NCBI GenBank assembly: GCA_017893485.1
Contig: CM030361.1
Location: 306,929,224 to 306,993,223, forward strand
DNA: 64,000 nucleotides
DNA from: Hemerocallis citrina
Taxonomy: Eukaryota > Streptophyta > Magnoliopsida > Asparagales > Asphodelaceae
Direction of reading: 5' to 3'
The position numbers were made by a program, and so were the translations under genes. Positions 1-13,098 of this stretch are shown here, piece by piece. The notes below the pieces were generated by a model. That model was not told the DNA's origin. It saw nothing but the letters and a program-made list of their open reading frames with translations, and searched no databases. Each line of letters opens with the position of its first letter. Position 1 is the first letter of the stretch.

Positions 1-205
1 TTTCTCGCTTTATCCCGCTCTCGTAACCAGACCAATCCTCTCCCCAAATTGACAGAAACCCTAGCTATAAATTCGATGAGATCTTTCCCAAATCGAAAAC
101 CCAAATCTTAAATATCTATCAGTTCTCTTCCTTTCCTCCCCCGACGCTCCTCCCCCGACATCCTAAATCTCTCTCATTTATCCCACTCTCGAAATCCCCC
201 CTCCC
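1..205. other. Left flank, promoter/leader-like host sequence (part 1)
   Basis: Unique CT-rich sequence with a TATAA at 66-70, an AAACCCTAG motif just before it and long C/T runs, as in a plant promoter and 5' leader. It continues at 4384-4491 once the solo LTR is removed. No coding frame can be followed, so a host promoter is only a suggestion. Confidence 0.3.
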
Positions 206-789
206 TGTCACGCCCCGCTTTCCAAAAAGGAGATACGGAATACAGATACATAATTAAGTCCAGCGAATGGCTTTCACCATTCATAAGCTCTCAGGATCTT
301 TACAACAAGCACAAGTATAAACAGGAGATATGTCAACCACTCATACATAACTGAATCAATATAGTCAACAAGACTACTTGAAACAAGAAGCAAGAATACT
401 GAATTTGAAATAATCATATCTGGAACAAAACGCAAGTCTGGGACAAAAAGCCCAATACAAATAATCCAAGTAATAAATTACAATTATTCAAGTTAAGCAA
501 CAAGAATAGATAAAAGTAGCAAGAACTCTAGATGACTAGAATCTTTGATCACCTACTTCATTGGACAGCTGATCGCCATAATCAGCAATTTAACAAATTA
601 CAAAAAAAAAAGAAGAAACAAAATGCTCGTCAATGCAAGTTATGGGCCGCTTGTAGTGCAGGCGACAAGTACAGGGAAGATAAACAAGTATAGAGTAACA
701 GTAGAAGAAAATATAGCATGGAAAGGATGTAACGATAAAATAGAGGAACTAACTCTAATCGAGAACAAAAACAACTAGCATGGAAAGAT

Positions 790-1165
790 GAACGGAAGTA
801 AGTGGTGTGTAACAAGTGTCAACTATCATGTAAACGAGTAACAAGTAACAAGTATCAAGTAACCAAGTATCATGTACATGTAGCAAGTAGCAAGTGTCAA
901 GTGATCATGTTAAAGTCTTGTATCTAATCCTATCTAGGTAGCACTTTATGCGTCTCAAATTTTTACCATATGGTTGCGACATTCAAACAATTTACGTTTT
1001 AGATTTCATAGTGGATCATAGAGGACAGTATACTCAGGGACAAGCTCCAAGTATCAAGTATCAAGCTCCAAGTAACAAGTATCATGTGTCAAGTGTGCAA
1101 GTGTCAAGTAATCACATGTCAAGCTCCAAGTATCAAGTATCAAGTAATCACGTAGGATCAGTAGA
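790..1165. repeat. Degenerate AAGTATC/AAGTAAC minisatellite
   Basis: Seven- to eight-base units of the type CAAGTATC, CAAGTAAC and CAAGTGTC recur at about 830-910 and again at 1045-1150, separated by less repetitive sequence. The block lies inside the first solo LTR and probably arose by slippage. Confidence 0.7.
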
Positions 1166-3695
1166 TCCCCTTTCAAGTATACTTTTCTATATTTTCTACT
1201 ATTAGATCTTTCTCTTTAACCTCGACTTAGTTTTCTTGTTATTATTATTCAAGTAAGCATGGACGTGCACAAACAAGTCAAGAAGCATGGTGAGACAACA
1301 AGAGACAAGTATAATTTGAATAAAGGACACGAACGGATGATGAATGATTCAAAATAAACTAAGACAACAAAAATTCTAGTTCTGGATAGCAAGACAGCAC
1401 TGCACCAAATCTAGGATTCTCGTTGCCAAGGACACGCAAATCGGGATCCGCCAGAAAATCTAGAAAGTAGACTCCCGGTCAAACCCAGAAAATATATGTA
1501 AGTTATATAATAATCACAGAAACATGGCTCAAAACAGAATTATATACAGAAAATATGTTCAGCCAGAAATCAGAAGATTGTATTCATAAACAGGAAAATG
1601 GGATAAAAACTTACTGATTAAATCCAACAAAAATCGAGGGTATTCCCTAGTATGTCTAGTATCAGAAAATATAATTTCATATTATTCCAACATAGATAGT
1701 ATATTCAAATAAAATCAGGAAACAGCAAGATACAGCAAATTTGTAAATCTGAAACTCTGAACACAGCAGTACTAAAACAGCAATAAATTACAAAGTATGA
1801 TTCAAAATCCAGATCCGTCAAAACGGTGATAAAATAGATACAGTAGGCTACGTTTCATGTTTACAATGTTTTTACAAATGCAAGTAGAATCAGGTTGAAA
1901 TTAAGGTTCTTTACTGAACAGTATGAAAATTCTGCAAGTATAGTAGTTGTTTGCAACTATAGAATAGTTTATAAAAGTCATCAATTAAATCCACAAAAAT
2001 TAAGGGTTAATGCCAATCAAGTCTAGTTATAATCAATAAAATATTTGATCAAAATATTATCTTTAACATCAGAATAAAAATAAATAATCCTACAAAATTC
2101 ATATAAAACAAAATTTGGAATTTTCTACACATTTGTTGTAAAACAGCAATAACTTGTAACTCACAAATCGAAACTGAGATCTGTCAGAAATTCTGAAAAA
2201 TGGACAACGAGATATATGATTTATATTCACAAATTAGTTTGATTTACTGACCTTAACAGGGTTTAAAATACTGAACAAAAACGGGGAAGCAACAAAAACA
2301 GAAATCTTCTTATGCGTTTAAATCAAATAATTCATATGCAATAAAACCAAATTATAATCAAAACACAAAGCATGGTATAATAGATGTCCAAAACAATATG
2401 GTATGGGTGTTTTACAAGTCTACCACAAGATATACTACAACTAACCCATAAGCATGCAAGGTTTATACAACATGTCATGGATTACGAACATCATACATAC
2501 ATATATCAAGAATCTACATTATTCTAAGTTATTTTATGTCGTGTGCGTAACGAAAGACGACTACGGATGTATCAACAAGTAGAGACAAGATCTAACAGGG
2601 GTTTTCACGAGAATTGACTCTAGAAAAAAAACTACACTACAGACGGTATTTAGTATTTTTATATGCAACAAAAGGAATACAATTTACTTGCCTTTAAATT
2701 GACAACAAAAAACGAAGCAAAGAACGAGAATAACGGGAACGGATTTTCGGGCATGAACTCAAGCAAACGAATTACGAACCAATCACGAACACAATGCACG
2801 GATCTCGATGATCAAGAAGTGATGTTGATGATGAAGATCAAGCGATCCAACGGTCGAGATCTCACTCGGCCAAAATGATCAAACCGCAGCATACACACAA
2901 GGAGGGGCAGTCGGGTTGAACGTGTGCACTGCGAGGATGACGACGGCGGCCAGGGGGTCGGCACAACGCACTAGACGGTGGGAGGACAGACCGGGGGTTG
3001 TCACTGGCTACAGGTGATGCTGGCTCTAGCTGGCGTGCGGCACTCAGGAGGAGGGCGGCACAGGGAGCACGCGCTTTCGACTGTGTCGTTGTGACTGCTG
3101 CCGCTGCTGCAGTCTGTCGATGTAGTCGATAGAGGGAGGCGAGCACGGGGATGATGGGCTGAAGGGCGCTGGTGGCTGTGTCGGGGTTCGGCAGGGGCAT
3201 AGGGGAGCACGGGGACGACGACGCTGTTGTCGACGTCGGAAGAGAAGAAGAGAGGTGACAGGGGGTGTTCGGGAGAGGGTTTATGAGGTCAGGGGTATGG
3301 GTATAGGCGGCTAGGGTTTCTTGGGATATAACAGGGTAAATATATAATAGGTATATATATATACATAGATATTAGGGTTTAGGTGGGGTGACAGGTAGGG
3401 TATAAAAAGGCATTGGGTTGAAGGGTTTTACCGGATCCAATAGGCTATAGGGTAGAAGGGTTAAGATGTATATATATAGGGGATTAGTGGGTTATGGGTT
3501 TATGGGTTATTGGTCTTAACCCAATAAGAATTAGAATAGGGTTTTAGGGTTTAAAAATCCAATAGAAAAAAAAATAAAATAACCAATAAAATATGATTTA
3601 TAATAAAATGTAAGTTGTATTATCATTTAAATTTATTTTGAAATGACTACAAATGCAATTAACACATATAAATGAGTTTTTAATAAATAGTAAAA

Positions 3696-4050
<355 letters not shown>

Positions 4051-4383
4051 TACAAATATAAATATCAAGATAGGATTTGAGTTTAACGAAATCATTAAAA
4101 TCTAAGTAGCAATAATATAATTGGTTTGGGCTAAAATATAAATAGTCGATCAATTAGGAATATAAAATAAAATTAAAATATACTGTTATTCGAAATAGAT
4201 ATAATTTTTGAATAATAAAATGAAATAGAACATTTCTTAGAAAGCAGAATAATATTTTGTTAAAATTCAACCAACTGAAAATATAATTGTTGAAAAAAGA
4301 ATTTAAAGTGAGAAGAAAGTTATAAAATTTTTAAATACAGTAAATACACAGAAAAATACATATATACGGGAACAGGGTTTACA

Positions 4384-4491
4384 CTCCCCCTCCAAATCTG
4401 AAACCCTAGCTCGCTAAAACCTGAGCTCCCGACGACCACATCCCTCGACGTCCCCTCTCTCTCTTCTCTCGAATCCGAAACTCGAGCCATC
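4384..4491. other. Left flank, leader-like sequence (part 2)
   Basis: The 108 bases between the solo LTR and the Tork-like LTR are CT-rich with GAAACCCTAGC and CTCTCTCTTCTCTCG motifs, a continuation of positions 1-205. They look like a plant 5' leader, but no ATG or splice site that would identify a gene can be followed. Confidence 0.3.
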
Positions 4492-5188
4492 TGTTGAAGA
4501 ATCTATCACAACTCGTAGTGCTAATAGCGGAAGTACACCACAAGCAATAGAAACTGCCATGACTTTGATGAACCAAGAACATGACACCACGATATATGCA
4601 ATATCTCACAAGAATACAATCAATATGCAGAGATAACTAGTACTTCTTATTCCCTAAGATATACAAAGATTACAAAATAGATTACAATTCTCAATCTCTC
4701 TCCCTCCCCTTTAAAACACTCTGCACAATCACCTCTTGAAGTTGAACAATGATAAAGGCTCACCTCTTGATTCATCAGTGATACAAACCATAGACTCCAC
4801 AGCCATATGTATAGACCCCAAGTAAACTCTAAAAGATAAACAAAAATCCATCTTATTGGGCCTGAAACTCGTCAGCCCAAATAACACAGCACCGATGTCG
4901 GTCGACCGCACCCCCAGGTCATCGAACGCAACGTGTAAAGCCAACTCCTGAACTCTAGACCGGTCGAACGCACAGTCGACTGTCCCGCTCTCTGTTGAAC
5001 CCTGTACCCTTTAAGAACATCCTACAGTCAAGGTCGGTCGACCGCACACCCAGTCGGTCAACCGCAACTCTCCAGACTACACATCTTCTACTTGATGCAG
5101 TTGTCACTTACTGTCTTTGTCTTCTTATCTTCTTCTCCAACTTCAAGTACTCAGTGCCCACGTGTATTTGGTGCCATAATCCTAATAA
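4492..5188 (-). repeat. 3' LTR of a Tork-like copia remnant
   Basis: The segment begins TGTTGAAGAATC and runs to the complement of a polypurine tract, ATCTCCCACTTGG at 5189-5200, the usual junction of Tork-type copia elements read on the minus strand. It contains several palindromes of the GGTCGACCGCACC kind (about 4899, 4973, 5036), which also occur in other LTRs of this window. The right border does not end in a clean CA and no duplicated site was found, so the limits are approximate. Confidence 0.5.
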
Positions 5189-5593
5189 TCTCCCACTTGG
5201 AACAAATACATAATGCTTCAAAGTTATTGTAACCTTTTCTTCGCATTATCTCTGCCAATCTCCCACTTTCATGGAAGACCCAAGTACTCTCCACTCTCAT
5301 GAAGAGCACATCCGTCACTCCACCACGTGAAGTGCACCAATCACCCCTCATCGCCTCGTGAAGGATGTGCTCCACCAATCGCACAGAGCACGAAAACCTG
5401 AGAAACAACCTCCCGTGTCGGATTTCGTATTACAGGACTCCCAAACTCGCAGAATCTTTATCAACACCGGACATTGTTCAAATCCTCTCAATGCACCATC
5501 TGCACCATAAGCCTCCGTAGACGACACCTCCACAATATCCACAGACTGTTCAACCCCTATAGTCCAATTTTGGTTACCCTCATCGACATCACC
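5189..5593 (-). other. Decayed interior of the Tork-like copia remnant
   Basis: Polypurine-tract complement followed by about 400 bases without a recognisable domain. Short minus-strand frames run through it but match nothing I recognise. By position it should be pol or 3' untranslated sequence rearranged by deletion. Confidence 0.4.
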
Positions 5594-5985
5594 TCACATA
5601 TCGATACCAGTGCTCTCTGCCTCACAATAGCAACTTGAAGCTTCGATGGCCATATCGCAAAGTACCCTTACCGCAACAATGTTTTGCCCTCTAGGATCAC
5701 TTCCATGACTAGTAGCACCTACTAAGTTGGTAACTTCCAATCCATAAGTGAAAGAACTCGGTTGCATACCACACAACTTACTACTCGATTCCGGCTGAGA
5801 GTGAGCTACATAAGAAATGCTCATCATATCTCTAAGCAAATACAGTGTTCCCTCACGCTTCCCTTTTGTAATCACCCTTGAACCTGCAGCTATACACCAA
5901 TTCCCAATACCAACTATAGTAGACAACTTCTCCTTTTCTAGCATTTCAATCGAGATAAAAATTTTCTTCAAGTCTAGAACATGCC
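5594..5985 (-). pseudogene. Copia protease / GAG-pre-integrase linker remnant
   Basis: A 125-codon minus-strand frame carries AGSRVITKGKREGTLYLL, the pattern found between the protease and the zinc-binding GAG-pre-integrase region of plant copia polyproteins (glycine-rich turn, then K-G-x-x-x-G-x-L-Y-L-L). The rest of integrase, the reverse transcriptase and RNase H are absent, so it is a fragment. It lies next to the Tork-like LTR and was probably part of the same element. At 5970-6045 the 12-base word TTCAAGTCTAGA occurs twice, once here and once in the neighbouring reverse-transcriptase fragment, so the junction may have formed by recombination at microhomology. Confidence 0.5.
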
Positions 5986-5989
5986 TTGT

Positions 5990-8142
5990 CTCCTACAAGA
6001 AATACACTGATCATCATTGGTTGATCTTGATCTTCAAGTCTAGATCCCAAAAATGGCATAGTTTGCCAAGATCTTTCATATGAAACTACTGGTGAAGGTA
6101 TCTCTGGGTGGATGCAATGCCTGCAGAATCATTCCCAGTAATAATCATATCATCAACATGTAATAGTAGAACTGTCATCCCCTACGGTGTTAACTGCATA
6201 AATATAAAGTGGTCCTGTGAAGTTTGATTGAAACCAGCCTATGTGATGATACAGTGAAAACACTCAAATTAGGCTCGAAGGGCCTGTTTCAGACCATATA
6301 TAGCTCGACATAGACGAAATACATGATGAAGAGGTGTGGTACGACCAAGAGGATGATGCATATAAACAACCTCAGATAAGGTACCATGAAGAAAGACATT
6401 CTTCACATCCATCTAGTATAACGGTAACTGTCGGATGATGGCAATAGCAAGGATAGGCGAGCTATAGTTATCTGTACAACTGGAGAAAAAGTCTCATCAT
6501 AATCAATTTCATGCTTCTGAGTAAATCCTCGGAGAACTAGATGAGCCTTATACCGCTCAATGGAGCTATCAGGTCAATATTTGACCTTGAAGATCCAATG
6601 AAAGCTAATAGGCTAAACGCCCATTAGCAGTGGAACATCATCCCATGTGTCAGTTTGATCAAATGCACTGAACTCCTTTGCAATAGCTTCCCGTCACTCT
6701 GGATATTGAATTGCTTCCTGATAGATTTTTGGCTCACGTGTGGGAGTGAATAGCAGTGAGATATGCATAGAACTGTGGTGTGTAGGAAGCTAGGGTGACA
6801 AAGCCAGACTAGTCAGAAGGAACAGTGGCATTAGGTGTATAACGTGCCGGTGGGATGCCTGAAGTGGAACGTGTAACAAACGAACCGGTGGTGGATTGGT
6901 AGGGTGTGGGGGTGAAGTCGGTGGGGTGTGTGCATGTAGCGGTAGGGATGCTGGTGGTGTGGGTGTATGATGGTGTGGTGATGCAGGTGGTATGGGAGGT
7001 ATCTCTGTAAGAGGAACAATAGGTATAACGTCTGTATGAGATGAGAGAGGAGCCAAAGGAGTGTGATCGAAGAGAATGTGTGAAGATGTGTCTGGAGAGG
7101 TAGACCGAACAACTGGAGAATTTAGAAAGCTAGTATCCTCAGGAGAGGACAAGTAGTAAGGAGAGTCTTCCACAAAGGAGACATATCATGAAATACGGAC
7201 ACGACACGCAGAAAGATTAAAATATCAATATCCTTTGCGCTATAAACTGATAGGTAGGTGAATGCACTTAGCAGCACAGACGGTTAGCGTTGTCTGCTTA
7301 GTGGGTTGGAGAATGATGTAACAGGTGCACCAAAAAATATGGAGCGTACTGTAGTCCGGTGGTGAGTGATGAAGAGTCTCATAAAGTGTCGTGCCATATA
7401 GGGTAGACAAGAGAGTATGTTAATGAGGCGAACAGAAGTCATGAAAGTTTCAACTCAGAAAGGACGAGGAACAGAAGAGGAAAGTAAAAGAGTGCAAGCC
7501 GTCTCAAGAATATGACGTTGCTTGCGTTCAGCTACACCATTCTGCTCACATGTGTGAGTACATGATTTCTGAAAAAGTATGCCGTCAGACTAAATGATCG
7601 ATCTCAGAATTGTGGAAGTGTACTCACAAACACCATCTGAGCGAATTTTTTTGATTCACACACCAAACTGAGTGTGAATCATGGTCGCAAAGAATTTGTG
7701 AACGCTAGAAATTTATGATTGTTGGCTTATAAGAAAAATTCATGTATATCGAGTGCAGTCATCTATGAAGATAACATAATAAAGATAGCCTTTGCTAGAA
7801 GGTACATGGGAGGATCTCTGTATGTTAGAATGAACAAGTTGAAAATAATGAGCGCTTTGAGAAATGCTTTTTTTATTAAAAGGGAGTGCTTAATGTTTTG
7901 CCAACTGACAACCATGATAAACAGACAAACGTGTAAAAGAAAGATGGTCAAGGGCACCACTACGGGCTATAATCTTAAGATGATACTCATTAACATGACC
8001 TAAACATCTGTGCCATAGACAAGCATCAAAGGACACAAAACCTATAAAACTAGGATGAGATCTATGTGCACGTAGAAAATCTAGATGATATAGGCTACCC
8101 TGTCGTCTAGCACGCCCAATCTCGTGTCCAGGGTGTGAATCC
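5990..8142 (-). pseudogene. Old copia (E0) integrase and reverse transcriptase, 3' part
   Basis: Minus-strand remnant of a Ty1/copia pol. From right to left: GAG-pre-integrase region with LWHRCLGHVN (7890-8142), a decayed integrase (about 7200-7890), the proline/threonine-rich linker before reverse transcriptase (6790-7173), then reverse transcriptase with [13 protein letters not shown] and the catalytic strand LLLHVDDMIITG near 6125-6165. Many stops and frameshifts make it non-functional. Its upstream half is at 30608-31245. The frame continues across the two pieces once E1 and one 5-bp duplicated site are removed, so both belong to one element. RNase H and the left LTR were not found; the sequence stops near 5990 against the Tork-like fragment. 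Confidence 0.85.
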
Positions 8143-9119
8143 TGTTGATTTTTAGTTTGGTTTGTACAAAACGTGTCCATAAATACTAATAAGTGTAAAT
8201 TAAGTTGTTCAAAATTTCAGGTTAAAATAATATCAATAAGAGATTCAAAAGAGATTCAAGAATACGCAAAGAAGGAAAGCAATAAAGAAAGATTGCAAGA
8301 TCAAGCAAAAGAAGAAGTTATTCAAAAAGAGCACATGTTGATTAGTGCCCAAGAAAGTATCAAGACCAGTTGTTTCTATTCCTTATTTGTGAGATTTTAT
8401 CTGTATTTGGTTGATTGATGATTGATTAGTATATGGTAAGAATATAAAGTGGATTCGTTATGAATAACACGATAACGGTCGACCGCACCTCATGTCGGTC
8501 GACCGCATCGCAGTCGACTGCACCTCACAGCAACATAATGAAGCAGTCGACCATTCATCTCTCAAATTTTCGTCAGAAAGATGAATGGTCGACTGCACCT
8601 AAGTTGCGGTCGACCGTACTTTTTGCGTTGTTCACTCTTTTGGAATGTATCGTTTCTAATTTTGATAGATACACTTTTCTGTCTATATAATTGGATGAAC
8701 CCACTGAGTATTCCTTACCTATTACTTCTGAGAAAAATCTTCTAAACTAATCTTTCAATAATCATTCCGAGTGTGTGTGATAACCATTTGTATTCTTCAG
8801 TCAGGATTATTAAGGAACTTGAGTTTTTTTTTTCTTTTCTTCCACTTCGATGAGATTGACGGGACTTGTGTTAAAATTTCTGTAGGTGTAATAGGTCTCT
8901 CGGTCTGAATCCGAGAAATACTGTATAAGGATTTGAGTATAGTGGAACGCTTGTGGTGGAGAATGGACATAGAACTGGGAGTCGAACCACGTTATATCGT
9001 TGTGTCACTTGTGCTATCTGTGTTTGATTTTCTTATCTCTTATTATTTACTTTGCTATTCATTTTATTTTTTTTAATTCCGCACAATTACTCTATTCACC
9101 TCCCTTAGGGTGATTTACA
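8143..9119 (+). repeat. E1 5' LTR
   Basis: 977 bases, TGTTGATTTTTAG...GGGTGATTTACA, matching 29610-30602 along its length. It contains a TATATAA box near 8684 and a cluster of GTCGAC palindromes (about 8478, 8497, 8513, 8547, 8588, 8609). The PBS begins two bases after its end. Confidence 0.9.
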
Positions 9120-9120
9120 G

Positions 9121-9132
9121 TGGTATCAGAGC
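9121..9132 (+). promoter_or_regulatory. E1 primer binding site (tRNA-iMet)
   Basis: TGGTATCAGAGC, the usual plant copia primer binding site complementary to the 3' end of initiator methionine tRNA, placed one base after the LTR. It fixes the element's orientation as plus. Confidence 0.95.
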
Positions 9133-9174
9133 GAAGTGCTTATCAAAAGCTTAAAAACTTAAGCAAAATGTCCA

Positions 9175-11015
9175 ATGGCCGAAATCCCTCCTCCCAAAAA
9201 CTTGTACTCATCGGAGCCATTTATCTCCAATGGGACAAGTCTAACACGCTGACCATATTTTGATGGAAAACGCTATGATGTTTGGAAAGTTCGTATGTCT
9301 TATTTCTTACAGATGCTTGGAAAAGAAGTATGGAACATGTGCATTAAAAAAACTAAGATTCCTGTCAGCGATGGAAAGAGGGCCTTTAGAAAAGCTAAAC
9401 TAGCATTGAAAACTGTAAATTTCATGGCTATGACAGAACTCTATGCAGGGTTGAACAATGATGAATTAATGCGATGCGGGCAAAATTGTAAGACAGCATA
9501 CGAAATTTGGAACAACATGTTGTAATGACATGAGCGAATCTCTTCTGAGGTAAAAGCTAAAGTAAATTTATATTTTTATAAGTTTGATATTTTTCGTATG
9601 TTGCCAGGAGAAAACGTAAATCAAATGCTTGCTCGTTTCGATATCATTGCACACGAGTTTGAGAGCTTAGGAAAGGGGTTGGATGATGACCGAAAGGTCG
9701 GAAAACTCATAAGCTGTCACACGCCTGAGTGGGATGTAAAAGCTGCTGCAATGAGGGAAACCCTTGAGGAAAAGGGATCGATTACTATACATTCCAAGGA
9801 AAGCTGAAGACATACGAGATGGAGAAGATAGAAACTAAAAGATATAGACAGAACATCGGGATTGAACAAAAAATCGAAGAGAGGACCATTTCCCTAAAAG
9901 CAGAGAAATCACGTCCATCAAAATTAGAATCAGACCATAAAGAATCAGACAAAGATTTCATACGTCTCACTAAACAATTCTTAAGCATCTCAAACGCAAA
10001 AAGTACAGCAGGTCACAAGGAGAAAGAGAAAGACAAAAATGATGTGTGCTACAAATGCAATAAGGCAGGACATATACGCCCAAACTGTCCCTTATCGAAA
10101 GGTAGGAACAAAGATTATCATCACTCCAATTCAGGATTGAGAAAGAAGGCGTTGAAGGCAACGCGGCTAGACTCAGATTCAAGTGAAGATGAGAAATATC
10201 ACAACAATGTCGGCTTCATGGCTCTTGGGAATGGTGAGGTGCAATCACCATCTCAAGAAGAGGTAATCGAAGAACCCACTTATGATGAGTTAGTAGATAT
10301 GTGTAATGGATTAAAAGATTATGCTAAAAAATTGAGTCATCAACTAAGACAATATAAACAAATTCCAAATGAATCTCGTCACTCTTGCATCGCTAAAAAT
10401 CAAAAACTGAAAAATAAAAATTCCTTGATCATGGAAAAATTCGAGTCTTATACAAAAGATCATAATGTATTTCTAGAGGAAAATGAATTTTTAAAACAAT
10501 AAATTCAAGAATCCTTAGCAACACCTGATGTACACTTGAGAGAAATTCATGAGAAATCTGTTTATATTGCTAAGCTCATTGATGATTTAAAAGAATGTAA
10601 AAGAAAATTTGATGAGCTAGTGGAAGGTTGTAACAAAGCTCTTGAGTAAAATAGAATAATTGATGCTACCCTAGACACTCTTCGTTGGAACATTAAAGAC
10701 GATGAGATGACTAGAAAAAGACTTTGTAAAAGAGTAATTGAGCTTGAGAAAATTGTTGAAAAATATGAAGGGCTCAGTTACCTTATTACAAAGAATTCAT
10801 GATCTTATCATGATAATCGAGGGCTTGGTTACAATGAGCCAATACAACATCAAAAATCTAAGCAATCTTATCATACACATATGCATAGCCACCAAAATAG
10901 TTACAAACCAACACACAATTATGCATATGTGCATGATCCAAAGCATAATTGCTTCTGTTGTTGTAGATTAGGACATATTTCTTATAATTGTGCTTTAAAA
11001 AGGAATACTAACTTT
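9175..11015 (+). pseudogene. E1 gag polyprotein, broken
   Basis: The ATG at 9175 opens a SIRE-type Gag (nucleocapsid/capsid of the retrotransposon particle). The N-terminus carries the YDVWKVRMSYFLQM helix region typical of copia Gag, followed by the conserved core near 9598-9780 with GENVNQMLARFDIIAHEFESLG. A CCHC zinc knuckle (CYKCNKAGHIRPNCP) is at 10049-10095 and a second knuckle-like CFCCCRLGHISYNC near 10950-10990. In-frame stops near 9270 and 9523, a frameshift near 9807 and further stops at 10500 and 10650 make it a pseudogene. A Lys/Glu-rich coiled-coil-like stretch (10260-10760) lies between the two knuckles, as in other long SIRE Gag proteins. Confidence 0.85.
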
Positions 11016-11129
11016 GTTTGGATAAAGAAGAATACAAGTGCAGGAACAATACCTACTTAGATTGATACTAATCTTAATGTAGGTACATCAATGCACTTCA
11101 CCTAAAGGTCGGTAGCACCTTGATAGTGG
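11016..11129 (+). pseudogene. E1 protease start, truncated
   Basis: About 100 bases after the second zinc knuckle the frame around 11117-11130 reads LDSGC, the active-site word of copia aspartic proteases. Sequence similarity then stops abruptly at the start of the envelope-like ORF. The bulk of protease, integrase, reverse transcriptase and RNase H has been deleted here. Confidence 0.5.
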
Positions 11130-11717
11130 ATGCCAAATTGCGATCCTCCAATGACTAACCAATCAATTACACCGCTTGCTAAGCTAGTTGTAAGAATTTT
11201 GTCGTATAGCATTATCCCTAAAACGGGGAGTTACGATCAATTTTCCCACGAGTTGCAACAAGCTATCTATGCGATTTTTGACAATATCCAAATAATTTGG
11301 AGTCGAGTCATTTTCAATCGTCTCCATAAGGCTCATACTTCTTTTCTTCCTTTTGGTGCAATACTTACTAATGTTTTCAACTTCTATGAAGTTGATCTTA
11401 CTTCTGAGTCTAGTGTTGTCACTCATTATGAGTCTTTTGATCGTGCGAGTTTAGCTCGTATGAAGATTCTTCACTCTCCTCCTCGAAGAAATGTCCCTCC
11501 TATTCGTTTAGCCACTTCAGGTCGTAGGTCTTCTACCTCTAGTTCATCTCGTCCTAGAGCTGTCTTTTCCGATCCTAGGAGTCTTTATCATTCTGTCAAC
11601 TATCTCATGGATCGTCAGGATACCCTTGAGGCCAGTCTTGCTTACCTAACCCACTTGTTCACCCAACAATTTCCACCTCCCGTCTCTCAAGGTGCTGATG
11701 ACGAAGACGAAGACTGA
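11130..11717 (+). CDS. Envelope-like / 'plant transposon protein' ORF of a SIRE-type element
   Basis: An intact frame of 195 codons. The first 90 residues (ITPLAKLVVRILSYSIIPK, then a FLPFGAILTNVFNFYEVDL stretch) resemble the C-terminal part of the envelope-like third ORF found after pol in plant SIRE elements, also annotated as putative plant transposon protein (Transposase_32 type). A Ser/Arg-rich segment follows, then a predicted short helix and an acidic tail ADDEDED. It lacks the N-terminal half of the family, and its ATG may not be the natural start because it lies at the pol deletion junction. No signal peptide or clear membrane span is seen. Its function is unknown even in intact elements. 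A purine tract typical of SIRE elements follows at 11908. Confidence 0.55.
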   Translation: MPNCDPPMTNQSITPLAKLVVRILSYSIIPKTGSYDQFSHELQQAIYAIFDNIQIIWSRVIFNRLHKAHTSFLPFGAILTNVFNFYEVDLTSESSVVTHYESFDRASLARMKILHSPPRRNVPPIRLATSGRRSSTSSSSRPRAVFSDPRSLYHSVNYLMDRQDTLEASLAYLTHLFTQQFPPPVSQGADDEDED

Positions 11718-12121
11718 ATTGTTGTATTTTCTAATTTATTCTTGTAATTTTTTGTTATATTTTATGTATTTCACTTTTATGCTGTATTTGAAACCATGCA
11801 CTTCAATTTCATATATATAAATTTGTTATGGTTTTGCCATATGTTTGTTCTTTTTGTTTCCATTATGTTATTGTTTCTTTCCTCCTTCTATTTTTTGTTG
11901 ATGACAAAGGGGGAGAAAAGGTTGTGTAAGGCGCAAGGCTATGTACATTTTTTGGTTTTGTGGTTTTGGTGCATATTTTTTAAGATGTGCATGTGCATGT
12001 TTTTGTTGCATATTTTTAACTTGTGTGCATGGTGTACATTAGTTAGGGGGAGCCTTTTATCACATGTTGTAATTATTATTATTGTAAGCCATTGTGTTGT
12101 CATCATCAAAAAGGAGGAGAA
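11718..12121 (+). promoter_or_regulatory. SIRE-type 3' untranslated region with purine tracts
   Basis: T-rich spacer with GATGACAAAGGGGGAGAA at 11900-11917, AGGGGGAG near 12045 and AAAAAGGAGGAGAA at 12108-12121. The last abuts LTR-B directly and is the likely polypurine primer for plus-strand DNA synthesis. No gene is seen. Confidence 0.75.
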
Positions 12122-13098
12122 TGTTGATTCTTGGTTTTGATTACTACAACACAATGCAAAGTTTTGCTATCACTTATATATTGCAGAGTGTATCAAAGAC
12201 AATACCATGGTGCAATACACAAAGGAAAAGTTGATCCAATGAAGCTTTCAAGAGAATTGATCAATCCACAAATAACTCAGTTCAAGCCACATTTGATCAA
12301 GCAAGCTTCAAGACATAAAGACAATGACTCAAGCTCAAGTCAAAGACTCAAGTTCAAGACAAGACTAGTGCTTCAAAATGTTTTGTGTTAAAGTGTCTTA
12401 TAACAATTGTAATTTTTATTTTTTGAGTCTTAGAAATGTTGTAATAGCCTTGTCACAAACACTCTCACACATATCTTTTGATATCTGAGTGTTTTTAACA
12501 AAAGTTAAAAGGTCGAAATAAGCTTAAATAAGATCAGCTGTTGAGTACCAGTCGACCACTCTTCGGAACCAGTCGATTGTCTTAGTACAAAACTGTCTAA
12601 ACTCATACAAGCCCTGACCAGTTGACTTATTATGGCAACCCAGTCGAGTGTTCAAGCCGTTTCGACAGTTTTTTGTTTTTAAAACTTTTTTGTCTAATTC
12701 AAAATCTTTATTTTCGTTGGTTGATAGTTGGTGCAACTGTTTCTCAACGTCCAGTGATTCTAACTCTATAAATAGAGTGTATAAATCACTTGGTAAAGAT
12801 TACTCATCTTCAAGAAGCTTTCAAGTCTTCATTTTTTCAAAAAGAGAACAAAAGTTTCAAAGCATAAAAATTCTCTAAGTCTTGGTTCTCTGAAAATCAG
12901 TCTAGTATAACATCGAATTTGTTTTAGAATGATTTCAGATGTTGACCTATTAGCCTCTATACAAAATCACAAATCACAAACAAGGCTATAAGTTGTAACT
13001 CTTTTGATGTTGTTTTTCACTCTCGGGTTGTGAGAGTGGTCCTCTCGGTTGGAGAGTAGGGCTCATGGTTGTAGAGTCAGATTTTCACTCTAGGTTGT
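12122..13098 (+). repeat. LTR-B, left part (orphan SIRE-like 3' LTR)
   Basis: Starts TGTTGATTCTTGG directly after a polypurine tract. It has a TATAAATA box near 12769 and GTCGAC-like palindromes at 12551-12652. It is not the same sequence as the E1 LTR. It is interrupted at 13098 by Tat-1 and continues at 26195 after the 5-bp duplication GTTGT. No partner 5' LTR is in the window. Confidence 0.75.

Noticed and set aside
2862..3210. Two overlapping minus-strand frames in a GC-rich block
   Set aside because: Both lie inside a solo LTR, overlap each other, are Ala/Pro/Ser-rich and match no family I know.
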